From the NCBI GenBank assembly GCA_035296325.1, contig DATHBD010000026.1, positions 1-64,000 of the forward strand: a stretch of DNA of 64,000 bases. The letters are read 5' to 3'. The position numbers and the translations under genes are program-made. Source of the DNA: DATHBD01 sp035296325 (GTDB taxonomy: Bacteria > Actinomycetota > Actinomycetes > Mycobacteriales > Micromonosporaceae). Positions 6,754 to 14,843 of the stretch are shown piece after piece. The number at the start of each line of letters is the position of its first letter. The first letter of the stretch is position 1. The notes under the pieces are model-generated. The model saw only the letters and a program-made list of their open reading frames with translations, was not told the DNA's origin and did not search any database.

Positions 6754-8113
6754 ACAGCAGCAGCCCATGCGCGACGTGGAGGAACCCTCGACAGCACGGT
6801 TGCTGGTGGGCTGCGACTACAACGAGGATCTGCTCACCGCGGAATCGGCCGGTTGGAATGTCCAGCGACTCCTCTGGTTCGCCGAAGATGATGACGTGCT
6901 GCTGTTGCCGGTGGAGCCCGAAGCGGCGTTCGTGGACTACGTATTCGGCCTGACTGGAGTAGACAGTTCGACGGTGAAGGTGGTTGTCCCATCGTCCGGC
7001 GACGGCGCGCCGCCCTCACTGTCCGGCCGGCGATTGCGCGATCCCGATCTGCTGGGCCGATTGGAGAAGGCGCTAGACCGACGGCGGATCACGTCGGTCC
7101 AAGCGTTGTGGACCGACCGTCGCGTCGTGGATCTCGCATCCGCGCTCGGGGCCGTGGACGCACTGGCGGGCCACCGGTTCTTCGCGGAGGGCGGTGACAC
7201 GCTGGCCAACAGCAAAGCCGTATTCCGTGCTGTCGCGGCGGGTGTAGGCCTGGCGATCCCGGAGGGAGCGGTGTGCTTAACCCTCAAGCGAGCCGTCGAC
7301 ATAGCGGAACGGCTCCTAACGGATGGCCCCATCATCGTTAAGCACGAGTTCGGCTCGGGCGGGGCAGGTAACGACATCGTCACGACATCGGCCGGGCTGC
7401 GACCGATTGGTGCCGCGCGCATGGCGGTGTTGGCCTCGTCCCAACTTGTGGGTTCCTACCTGGGCGAGCGTTGGGACGGGCTGACTGACGGCGGCCGGCA
7501 TGCTCTGGTCGTCGAACGATACTTCCCAGAGAGCATGGCGGTCTTCGCAGAGTTCACTATCGGCGGTGACGGCGTCCGACTGGGCGGTCAAGGCCAGTTG
7601 ATGTCCCTTCCACATGAGGTGATGTCGGAGATCATCCCAGCGGTCAATATAGATCCCCTGCTGGTTGGGCGAGTCATTGAGGGTGGCGCCAAACTGTGTG
7701 AAGGGCTCAGAGCCATCGGCTACCGCGGCGTGCTGAGCGCCGATGCGATCGTCACTCCGCACGGCGAAGTATATTTCACTGAGTACAACGGTCGGTACAC
7801 GGGTTCCACCCATACATACGCTGTCATAGGCGAGAAGCTGGTGGGCCCGAACTACGCCGACGACTGCGTGATTGTCGAGCGCCTGGAGACCAAGGCCTGG
7901 TCCACCTCGTCCTTCAGCGACGCGGTGACCGCGTTAACTGCCTCCGGTCTCGCCTACGACCCGGCCACCAGGCGTGGTGTCATCTACGTGCACCCGTTCG
8001 ATCCGCACTCGAACTCCGTTCCGTACTGCGTCGTGGCAGAGAATCCTGAAGCCGCTGCCGACATCGAGATGCGGCTTGGTGAGATGTTCCGATTTGCGCC
8101 GCCGTTGCCGTGA
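6746..8113 (+). CDS. ATP-grasp ligase with pre-ATP-grasp domain (PGM1-like)
   Basis: Encodes 455 residues. An N-terminal pre-ATP-grasp-like region (about 17-150) precedes an ATP-grasp core with the nucleotide-binding IIVKHEFGSGGAGN (Lys199) and the metal/phosphate region VYFTEYNGRYTGSTH. This architecture resembles peptide ligase PGM1 of pheganomycin biosynthesis, which forms an amide between a guanidino-bearing carboxylate and an amine via an acyl phosphate. Here an amidinotransferase lies two genes upstream, supporting a similar role. Starts at GTG 6746 overlapping the radical SAM stop. Contains two TTA codons (7277 and 7934). I found no candidate ribosomal precursor peptide, so the amine partner may be a small molecule or the amino sugar. 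Confidence 0.75.
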   Translation: MTEQQQPMRDVEEPSTARLLVGCDYNEDLLTAESAGWNVQRLLWFAEDDDVLLLPVEPEAAFVDYVFGLTGVDSSTVKVVVPSSGDGAPPSLSGRRLRDPDLLGRLEKALDRRRITSVQALWTDRRVVDLASALGAVDALAGHRFFAEGGDTLANSKAVFRAVAAGVGLAIPEGAVCLTLKRAVDIAERLLTDGPIIVKHEFGSGGAGNDIVTTSAGLRPIGAARMAVLASSQLVGSYLGERWDGLTDGGRHALVVERYFPESMAVFAEFTIGGDGVRLGGQGQLMSLPHEVMSEIIPAVNIDPLLVGRVIEGGAKLCEGLRAIGYRGVLSADAIVTPHGEVYFTEYNGRYTGSTHTYAVIGEKLVGPNYADDCVIVERLETKAWSTSSFSDAVTALTASGLAYDPATRRGVIYVHPFDPHSNSVPYCVVAENPEAAADIEMRLGEMFRFAPPLP

Positions 8114-8138
8114 TCGAGTCCGAGTCGAAAGGTCGTTG

Positions 8139-9125
8139 ATGAGTTCGCTCCGAGGTTCATCGATTCTCATCACTGGCGGCTCTGGCTCATTCGGCCGCGC
8201 GTTCGTGCGGTTCGCGCTGGCCAACCTGGATCCGCGTCGGATCATCATCTTTTCCAGGGATGAGCTCAAGCAGTACGAGATGCGGCACGCGTTGGGCGGT
8301 GACTCGCGATTGCGCTGGGCACTTGGGGACATCCGCGAACGTGACGCTCTCATGCGGGCGATGTTCGGGGTGGACTACGTCGTGCACGCTGCGGCGCTGA
8401 AGCAAGTGGACACGGCCGAGTACCACCCCTACGAGTACGTCAAAACCAACGTCGTAGGCTCGCAGAATGTCATCGATGCTGCGACCGCGGGCGGCGTGCG
8501 CAAAGTGGTGGCGATATCGACTGACAAGGCGTCCAGCCCGATCAACCTATATGGTGCGACGAAGATGGTCGCCGACAAGCTCTTCACTGCTGCCGACGAC
8601 GCCGCCTCGAGCGTGGACACGCGACTGTCAGTGGTGCGCTACGGCAATGTCATGGGCAGCAGGGGATCGGTGGTGCCGCTTTTCCGTTCGCTCGCCGAAC
8701 GGGAGGCCAGCCTTCCGATCACGGATAAGCGGATGACTCGGTTCTGGATCAGTCTGGCGGAGGCGGTGGCCTTCGTGGTGAGCACTTTTGACGTGATGCA
8801 GGGCGGTGAGCTGTTCGTCCCGCTCCTGCCCAGTGTAAAGATTGCCGAACTCGCGGAGGCAATATACCCGGGCGGCCCCACCTTCGAGGTCGGTTGTCGG
8901 CCGGGCGAAAAGCTTCATGAGGAGATGATTGCAAAGGAGAACAGCCGCCGGACCTTCCGTATGGGTGACCGGTACGTGGTGCTCTCCTCCACGCGGTCAC
9001 CGGATCTCGCGCTTCCTCACGGCTGCGCGCCGGTCCCCCATGACTTCGCCTACCGGTCGGACACCAACGAGGCTTGGCTGACCGTGGATGATCTACGTCT
9101 CATGCTGCAGCGGGGTGAGATTTGA
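8139..9125 (+). CDS. UDP-GlcNAc 4,6-dehydratase (PseB/CapD-type SDR)
   Basis: Encodes 328 residues of an extended short-chain dehydrogenase. NAD-binding ITGGSGSFG is at residues 11-19 and the catalytic Tyr138-x3-Lys142 lies in NLYGATK, with STDKASSPIN just before it. RYGNVMGSRGSVVP, RMTRFWI and RPGEKLHEEMI follow. These are hallmarks of PseB-type inverting UDP-GlcNAc 4,6-dehydratases, which give a 4-keto-6-deoxy sugar nucleotide. The DegT aminotransferase two genes downstream would then install a 4-amino group, as PseC does. The frame is open upstream of ATG 8139, but the domain begins here. Lies 25 bases after the ligase gene. Confidence 0.85.
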   Translation: MSSLRGSSILITGGSGSFGRAFVRFALANLDPRRIIIFSRDELKQYEMRHALGGDSRLRWALGDIRERDALMRAMFGVDYVVHAAALKQVDTAEYHPYEYVKTNVVGSQNVIDAATAGGVRKVVAISTDKASSPINLYGATKMVADKLFTAADDAASSVDTRLSVVRYGNVMGSRGSVVPLFRSLAEREASLPITDKRMTRFWISLAEAVAFVVSTFDVMQGGELFVPLLPSVKIAELAEAIYPGGPTFEVGCRPGEKLHEEMIAKENSRRTFRMGDRYVVLSSTRSPDLALPHGCAPVPHDFAYRSDTNEAWLTVDDLRLMLQRGEI

Positions 9126-9163
9126 GCGTGTTCGGGTTTGCAGGACTACGTGACGGAGCCGCC

Positions 9164-11038
9164 ATGAACAACATCCGACTGTCCGGGGCGGTAATTTCGC
9201 ATCACCGTCGGATCGACCTTGCGCGTTCTCTGATCGGCTCGCTCGCGCCGGAACCGTTGGAGTTGGTACTCGACCCGGATCCGGAGGGCCCCCCAACAGC
9301 GCTGCGAACAATGATCAAAGCGTGGTCGTCCGTCCCGGAGGACTCCACCCACCACCTTGTCCTCGAGGACGACGCGGTGCCGTCGACAGGCTTTCTGGGC
9401 CACGTCGCGCGTGCCGCCGGAGCAGCACCTCACGCCGCTATCGCGTTCTACACGAACTGGCACTCCCGCAATGGGGCGGCGGTCCGAATCGGCGCGCTGG
9501 CGGGAGCCCGGTGGGCAGCCGCGGTGGACGAGTACACGCCAACGGTCGCTCTCCTGCTTCCCGCCTCCGTCGGCCGCGGGTTCGCGGCCTATGCCCGGCG
9601 CGCGAGCGCGGCGTTGCCCGACGACATCCTCATGATGCGGTACCTGAGACAGGCGGGTGTCCCGACGTACCTCACCGTGCCCAATCTTGTGGAGCAACGC
9701 GATGTGCCCAGCACGGTCGGCAACAACTTCTCGATCCTGGGCCGTGCAGCCTGCTACGGAGCCCTTCCCGTCGACACGTCCTGGGACACTGCCGGCATCA
9801 CCCGCCCGGACGTCGTGCCGGTCTTCGACGACCTGGCGCAGTGTCTGCTGCAAGACGCCCCCGACGAGCGGTGGCAGCCGGTGCACGCCGGCCGTTGCTT
9901 TCGTCGGCTCGGTATGGATATCGATACGTGCCACGAGGACCTGGCAACCGCATTAAGCAGCAGCGGTGAGCTTTTCGCCGGCCTGGAGGCCCGACTGAAC
10001 TCGTCCGTCCTTGGCGCGCTGTGGCAGACAGCGTATCTGTTGGGCGCGCTCGGACGCATGGTGAACCGGCGGCGCTCCCTGTCCGAGACGTCCCGACTGT
10101 GGGCGACCGATCCGTTGGTGGCGACCGCGTTGCGCACGCTGGGCCTAGGCGGAATCAGTGACGGCTTGAGAATTGAAGAAATTCCGAGGCTGGAAGAACC
10201 GCTTCGGGCCTTCGCCCACCAGGCGCTGTTGCTAGGAGCCCACCGGAGGGAGCGCGGCGCGAGCAGCGGGATCCGTCGGACGCGCCCCCGAGTCTCCATC
10301 GCGTTCGGGGACGACGATCCCCTCGGCCGTTACCTCGCTGCGGACCTGACGGACAGGGGATATCCGGTCGTGCCGGTCGATGTCCGGTCCGGCGGCAATG
10401 TCGAGCAGGCGAGCAGCGATGTCCTGGTGGAGATTGCCACCCGGCGGCCTGGCCCACCGTCACCACCCGGCCGGTTCCACGCAGAGCGGGCGGACGCTCC
10501 ACGGCCCCGGAATTTGCGCCATGTGATTCGGCTCGAAGTCCCGGTGATCGGAGCGCCAGCGCAGGATCCGGATAATGACCAGCCATACCGCGTAGTGGCC
10601 GGAACCGCACCGCCGGTGTTGACGCGGCTCCGCCTGGCAGTCCCCTACGGCCCGCTGATGTACGGGTACTCACCACTCATCGAGCTGATTCGCGACATGT
10701 TTGCTGGCCGTCCGGTGAAACCCGTACAGCCGCCGCCCCCTCCATTCCAGCTCGTCCACGTTTGGGACATCGCCGATGTGGTGGAGCGGGTCATCGTTAC
10801 CGAGCGGACAAGCGCCACCTACGACATCTGCCAGACGGACCCTATGACGGCGGACCAGTTGGCCGCCGCGGTGTTGGCCAATCCCCATCGCGTCCCGGAC
10901 GGCCCGTCGGCGGTCCCTGCCGTTCAACCGCTCGACGGCGACGCGGCTCGGCGGTATCTCGGCTGGAGTCCAGGTGTCGACCTGCACCACGGCATCGGAA
11001 CAACGGCGCTGTGGCTGCTCTACGGGGACAGCGCGTGA
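9164..11038 (+). CDS. Glycosyltransferase fused to a degenerate NAD-epimerase-like domain
   Basis: About 624 residues. The N-terminal 230 contain LVLEDDAVPS (near 65-75), the metal-binding acidic motif position of GT-25-like glycosyltransferases. Residues from about 376 look like an extended SDR: RVSIAFGDDDPLGRYLAADL in place of the Rossmann glycine motif, VHVWDIADVVERV and YLGWSPGVDLHHGI near the end. The glycine-rich loop is degenerate and no clean Tyr-x3-Lys is seen, so this half may be structural or substrate-binding. The frame is open to TTG 9122, overlapping the dehydratase stop, but ATG 9164 has GGAG at 9155-9158 and begins the domain. Contains a TTA codon at 9953. Probable role: transfer of the cluster's amino sugar. 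Confidence 0.65.
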   Translation: MNNIRLSGAVISHHRRIDLARSLIGSLAPEPLELVLDPDPEGPPTALRTMIKAWSSVPEDSTHHLVLEDDAVPSTGFLGHVARAAGAAPHAAIAFYTNWHSRNGAAVRIGALAGARWAAAVDEYTPTVALLLPASVGRGFAAYARRASAALPDDILMMRYLRQAGVPTYLTVPNLVEQRDVPSTVGNNFSILGRAACYGALPVDTSWDTAGITRPDVVPVFDDLAQCLLQDAPDERWQPVHAGRCFRRLGMDIDTCHEDLATALSSSGELFAGLEARLNSSVLGALWQTAYLLGALGRMVNRRRSLSETSRLWATDPLVATALRTLGLGGISDGLRIEEIPRLEEPLRAFAHQALLLGAHRRERGASSGIRRTRPRVSIAFGDDDPLGRYLAADLTDRGYPVVPVDVRSGGNVEQASSDVLVEIATRRPGPPSPPGRFHAERADAPRPRNLRHVIRLEVPVIGAPAQDPDNDQPYRVVAGTAPPVLTRLRLAVPYGPLMYGYSPLIELIRDMFAGRPVKPVQPPPPPFQLVHVWDIADVVERVIVTERTSATYDICQTDPMTADQLAAAVLANPHRVPDGPSAVPAVQPLDGDAARRYLGWSPGVDLHHGIGTTALWLLYGDSA

Positions 11039-11081
11039 CATCAAGGCAGTTCGGCGCGCGGCTACTAGACGAGGAGCATTG

Positions 11082-12320
11082 ATGTCATCTCAGGACCGGC
11101 CGGTGATTCTCGGCGGGACAGCCCTCATCGAGCAAAGCGTGCCGCTCGCACGCCCAAGCCTCGGCGGCGGCCAGGAACTCGACGCCGCGATCCGGGAGAT
11201 CCTCGATACCGGCATCCTCACCAAGGGGCGGCACGTGAGCGCCTTCGAGCACGAGGTGGCCGAGTTCCTCGGCGTCGCCGATGCAGTGGCCGTCTCCAGT
11301 TGCACCACAGGGCTCATGTTGGTCATGCGCGCCCTCGACCTGCGAGGGGAGGTGGTGTTGCCGAGCTTCACCTTCATGGCGAGCGGCCACGCCGTGCGAT
11401 GGAACGGCCTTACACCGGTCTTTGCCGATATCGACCCACGGACGTTCACGTTGACGCCCGAGACGGCAGCGCAGGTGATCGGTCCACAAACCACTGCCAT
11501 CCTCGGCGTACACACGTTCGGCACGCCGTGTGACAGCGCCGGCCTGGCAGCCCTCGCCGCCGATGCGGGCGTGCCCCTGGTGACCGATGCGGCGCCCGCC
11601 TTCGGCGCCACCTACGCCGACGGCGCTATGGCCGGTTCCAAGGGCATTGCCGAGGTGTTCAGCCTGAGTCCCACCAAGCCGTTCACCACGGGCGAGGGCG
11701 GCATCGTCACGACCAATGATGCGGACTTGGCTCGACGGGTTCGGGTCGGGCGGGAGTACGGCAATGACGGTGACTATGGCAGTACGACCGTCGGCCTGAG
11801 TGGACGGCTCCCGGAGCTGTCCGCGGCACTGGGTAGGGCCAACCTTCCGTCAGTGCCAGCGCAGCTGACGCGTCGGCGAGAGCTGGCGCGCCGATACCAA
11901 AGCGGCCTCGCTGAGGTGCCCGGCATCGGTTTCCAGGACGTGCCGGCTGGCGCCACCAGCACGCTCAAGGACTTTTGCCTGACCGTCGATCCGGGCAGGT
12001 TCCTCGTCGATCGCAATGGGCTTGCCGATGCACTGCGGGCCGAAGGCATTGCCACACGGAGCTATTACGACCCGCCGATGCATCGGCAGGAGGCGTATCG
12101 GCGGGAAGATGGCGCGCGGCGTGCGCCGCTGGCGAACACTGAATTACTCGCCGCCCGAGCGCTGACCATCCCGCTGCATTTGCACCTGGACGAGTTGGTG
12201 GTGGACAGGATATGCGGGGCCATCCGGCGGATCCACGACCATGGGCCACAGGTGGCGGCAGTGACGCGCTCAGCGGGGAGTGTATCCGCGCCCGCGCCCG
12301 CGCCCTCGCATCACCGCTAG
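11082..12320 (+). CDS. DegT/DnrJ/EryC1 PLP-dependent sugar aminotransferase
   Basis: Encodes 412 residues of fold-type I aminotransferase. The PLP lysine is Lys199 in FSLSPTKPFTTGEGG, VTDAAPAFGA supplies the Asp that contacts the pyridine nitrogen, and LPSFTFMASGHAVRWNGLTPVFADID is typical of this family. The GDYG..GLSGRLPELSAALG segment also fits. It most likely aminates the 4-keto sugar from the PseB-like dehydratase, as PseC or DesI-type enzymes do. ATG 11082 is preceded by GAGGAG (11071-11076). A TTA codon lies at 12144. The last 30 residues are a Pro/Ala/Ser tail of no obvious function. Confidence 0.85.
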   Translation: MSSQDRPVILGGTALIEQSVPLARPSLGGGQELDAAIREILDTGILTKGRHVSAFEHEVAEFLGVADAVAVSSCTTGLMLVMRALDLRGEVVLPSFTFMASGHAVRWNGLTPVFADIDPRTFTLTPETAAQVIGPQTTAILGVHTFGTPCDSAGLAALAADAGVPLVTDAAPAFGATYADGAMAGSKGIAEVFSLSPTKPFTTGEGGIVTTNDADLARRVRVGREYGNDGDYGSTTVGLSGRLPELSAALGRANLPSVPAQLTRRRELARRYQSGLAEVPGIGFQDVPAGATSTLKDFCLTVDPGRFLVDRNGLADALRAEGIATRSYYDPPMHRQEAYRREDGARRAPLANTELLAARALTIPLHLHLDELVVDRICGAIRRIHDHGPQVAAVTRSAGSVSAPAPAPSHHR

Positions 12321-12378
12321 CTCGTTGCACAAACTCTTGACGAACGCCAGCGCAGACTAGGCAGGGAGCGGACACTGC

Positions 12379-14166
12379 ATGGATTCCGAGAAGGTGTACA
12401 TCGGCATCGCGGCCGATGGGCCGCATGACCCGGCCGTCGCCGCGGTGTCCGGCGGGCAGGTACTGGCGTACGCCGAAGAAGAGCGCTTCCTGCGCGACAA
12501 GCATGCGGTCGGCCGCTACCCGTACCACGCGCTCCGGTACTGCCTCGAAGCCACCGGACGGAGCCTTGACGAGGTGGCCGCCGTGACGATCGGCTACAAT
12601 TTGGACGCTTACACCGACGGCCGCATGGCCGACTTCTTCGAGCGAATGGCCGCGCGGTGGCCGCTCGATCAGGCAACGCGAGACTGGCAGCGAGCCTGTC
12701 TAAAGCAGTTCCACATCGCTGAGCAACAGCGCCGTCATTACTTTCACTGGCGTCGAGAATACGGCGATCTTCGATTCCCGCCCATCCGCTCCAGCCCGCA
12801 TCACTACACGCACGCGTTTCAGGCTGCGATGGAGTCTCCTTTCGAGTCGGCCCTCGTGTTGACGATCGACGGATCGGGGGATGAGCACACCACCGTCCTG
12901 TGGACGAAGCGCGGCTCTTCACTGACCGCGCTTCGAGAGATCAAGATGCCCCATTCGCTGGGCTGGTTCTACGCCGCCTTCACCGAGTACCTCGGCTTCG
13001 ACGCCTATGACGGTGAATATAAAGTGATGGGACTGGCCGCCCACGGAGAGCCGAGCACGTCGCTGCGAGCCGCCGTCCGGCAGGTGCTTGGCGTAGCTGC
13101 GGACGGCGTGGAATTCCGTCTGGACCCGACGTATATTCACTACGGCGCCCACTCGTACTCGCGGCGCTTCACCGACAGCCTCGTCGAGCTGCTGGGAGCA
13201 AGCCCTCGGTTGCCCCGCGAGGACATCACCGCCTGGCACAAGGACCTGGCCTTCGCGGTGCAGGAAACTCTCGAGGACGCCGCCTGCCGGATGGTTTCGT
13301 GGGGGGTGCGGGAGACCGGCCTTCGCGAGGTATGCATCGGTGGCGGTGTTGGATTGAATGTGCGGATGAACACCCGGATATGGGAGCTGCCGAACGTCAG
13401 CGATGTCTTCGTGCATCCTCTGTGCGCGGACAGCGGGGCAGCAGCCGGGGCCGCACTCGCCACGTGTTTCCAAGAGACCGGCGCGTTGCCACGACCACTG
13501 ACGACCCTGGCGCTTGGTCCGCGCGACGATGCCGCGAGCGTGGTGACGACATTGCGCAACGCCGGCGTTCGGTTCGAACGTAGCCCGGACATCTGCCGGA
13601 CGATCAGTCGCGCGCTCGCCGCAGGCAACATCGTCGCCTGGTGCGAAGGACGGCTGGAAGCGGGTCCCCGGGCGCTCGGGCAGCGCAGCATTCTCGCGGA
13701 TCCCCGCAGTGTCGAGGTTCGCGACCGCGTAAACGCAGCCATCAAGCAGCGGGAGCTGTGGCGCCCGTTCGGGCCCGCGATGACGGCGTCGGCGGCGAAG
13801 CGATACTTCGATCGCGTCACCGACTCGCGGTTCATGATGATGGCGTTCAATGCGAAGGACGAATTGCTGCGGGATGCGCCTGCGGTGGTCCATACTGACG
13901 GAACATCGCGCGTGCAGATCGTTCACGCCGACTCGCACCCGCGCTTCCATCGACTGCTATGCGAGTTCGAGGCGCTGACGGGCGTGCCGGTACTGCTCAA
14001 TACATCCTTCAACGTGCGCGGTGAGCCGATCGTGTCCACGACCGAGGATGCGTTGCGGACCTTCTGGGCCACCGGCCTGGACCTGCTCGTCCTTGACGAG
14101 TATGTAGTTTCGAAGGAAGTTGCCGGCGCGTCGGCGACTCCCGAACTAGGAGGCAGCCCACATTGA
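12379..14166 (+). CDS. O-carbamoyltransferase (NodU/CmcH/TobZ family)
   Basis: Encodes 595 residues, the normal family length. The N-terminal Kae1-like domain has SPHHYTHAFQAAM (about 139-151) and VLTIDGSGDEHTT, then GEYKVMGLAAHGEP. The C-terminal YrdC-like domain has EAGPRALGQRSILADPR and LNTSFNVRGEPIV. Members convert carbamoyl phosphate and ATP to carbamoyl-AMP and transfer the carbamoyl group to a hydroxyl, often on a sugar (tobramycin, cephamycin, Nod factor). Given its neighbours, the likely acceptor is a sugar hydroxyl. ATG 12379 follows AGGGAG. Its stop overlaps the TTG start of the PIG-L gene (TTGA). Confidence 0.9.
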   Translation: MDSEKVYIGIAADGPHDPAVAAVSGGQVLAYAEEERFLRDKHAVGRYPYHALRYCLEATGRSLDEVAAVTIGYNLDAYTDGRMADFFERMAARWPLDQATRDWQRACLKQFHIAEQQRRHYFHWRREYGDLRFPPIRSSPHHYTHAFQAAMESPFESALVLTIDGSGDEHTTVLWTKRGSSLTALREIKMPHSLGWFYAAFTEYLGFDAYDGEYKVMGLAAHGEPSTSLRAAVRQVLGVAADGVEFRLDPTYIHYGAHSYSRRFTDSLVELLGASPRLPREDITAWHKDLAFAVQETLEDAACRMVSWGVRETGLREVCIGGGVGLNVRMNTRIWELPNVSDVFVHPLCADSGAAAGAALATCFQETGALPRPLTTLALGPRDDAASVVTTLRNAGVRFERSPDICRTISRALAAGNIVAWCEGRLEAGPRALGQRSILADPRSVEVRDRVNAAIKQRELWRPFGPAMTASAAKRYFDRVTDSRFMMMAFNAKDELLRDAPAVVHTDGTSRVQIVHADSHPRFHRLLCEFEALTGVPVLLNTSFNVRGEPIVSTTEDALRTFWATGLDLLVLDEYVVSKEVAGASATPELGGSPH

Positions 14167-14840
14167 GTGCCAATCGTGTCCTCGTTGTCGCCGCTCATCC
14201 GGATGACGAGATCCTCGGCATGGGGGGGACAATCGCCAAGCATGCGTACGAAAATCGCGCCGAGGTGGCCGTGTTGTGGATCACCGAAGGCAGTTCGACG
14301 CAGTACCCAGGAAACGAAGAAATCCAACGACTTAAATTCGAAGAGGCGGAAGCCGCCGCCCGTAAGCTGGGCGTGAGCCATTGCTGGCAGCGCGACCTGC
14401 TCGACATGCGCCTCGACATGACGCCCCATATCGAGGTGAATCGTGTCGTAGAAGACGCTGTCAGGTCGTTCGAGCCTGAGGTTGTCTACACCGTGCACCC
14501 CGACGTCAACATGGACCACCGGACCGTCTTCCACTCCGTTATGGTCGCGACGCGCCCTTATTCCGGTAGCTCGGTGCGGAGGGTTCTCAGCTATGCCACT
14601 ACATCCGGTATAGAGTGGACGCCGCCGTTCCAGCAGACGTTCGCCCCTAACAGTTTCGTCGACATATCCGGCACTCTCGCACAGAAGGTGAGCGCCTTTG
14701 AGTGCTACACCACCGAGACGCGCCCTTGGCCCCATCCGCGATCGAGCCGGGCCATCCAGACGACCGCCGAGCACTGGGGCACATGGATCGGCCGACCCGC
14801 AGCCGAACCGTTTGTCCTTGTTCGTGAAATCCTCGACTAG
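14163..14840 (+). CDS. PIG-L family N-deacetylase
   Basis: Encodes 225 residues. The zinc-binding motifs are AHPDDE (residues 11-16) and HPDVNMDH (112-119), diagnostic of LmbE/PIG-L enzymes that remove N-acetyl groups from GlcNAc-type substrates. In this cluster it would free the 2-amine of the UDP-GlcNAc-derived sugar. The TTG start has AGGAGG at 14148-14153. The C-terminus ends in FVLVREILD as usual for the family. Codons for residues about 187-212 (14723-14799) are repeated almost exactly at 3032-3108, showing that another copy of this gene end once lay beside the tRNA attachment site. Confidence 0.88.
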   Translation: MSANRVLVVAAHPDDEILGMGGTIAKHAYENRAEVAVLWITEGSSTQYPGNEEIQRLKFEEAEAAARKLGVSHCWQRDLLDMRLDMTPHIEVNRVVEDAVRSFEPEVVYTVHPDVNMDHRTVFHSVMVATRPYSGSSVRRVLSYATTSGIEWTPPFQQTFAPNSFVDISGTLAQKVSAFECYTTETRPWPHPRSSRAIQTTAEHWGTWIGRPAAEPFVLVREILD

Positions 14841-14843
14841 TAG

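Noticed and set aside
3633..14166. Saxitoxin-like pathway, because amidinotransferase, carbamoyltransferase and sulfotransferase co-occur
   Set aside because: The polyketide-like SxtA starter enzyme, oxygenases and other hallmark genes are absent, and the sugar-nucleotide genes point elsewhere.
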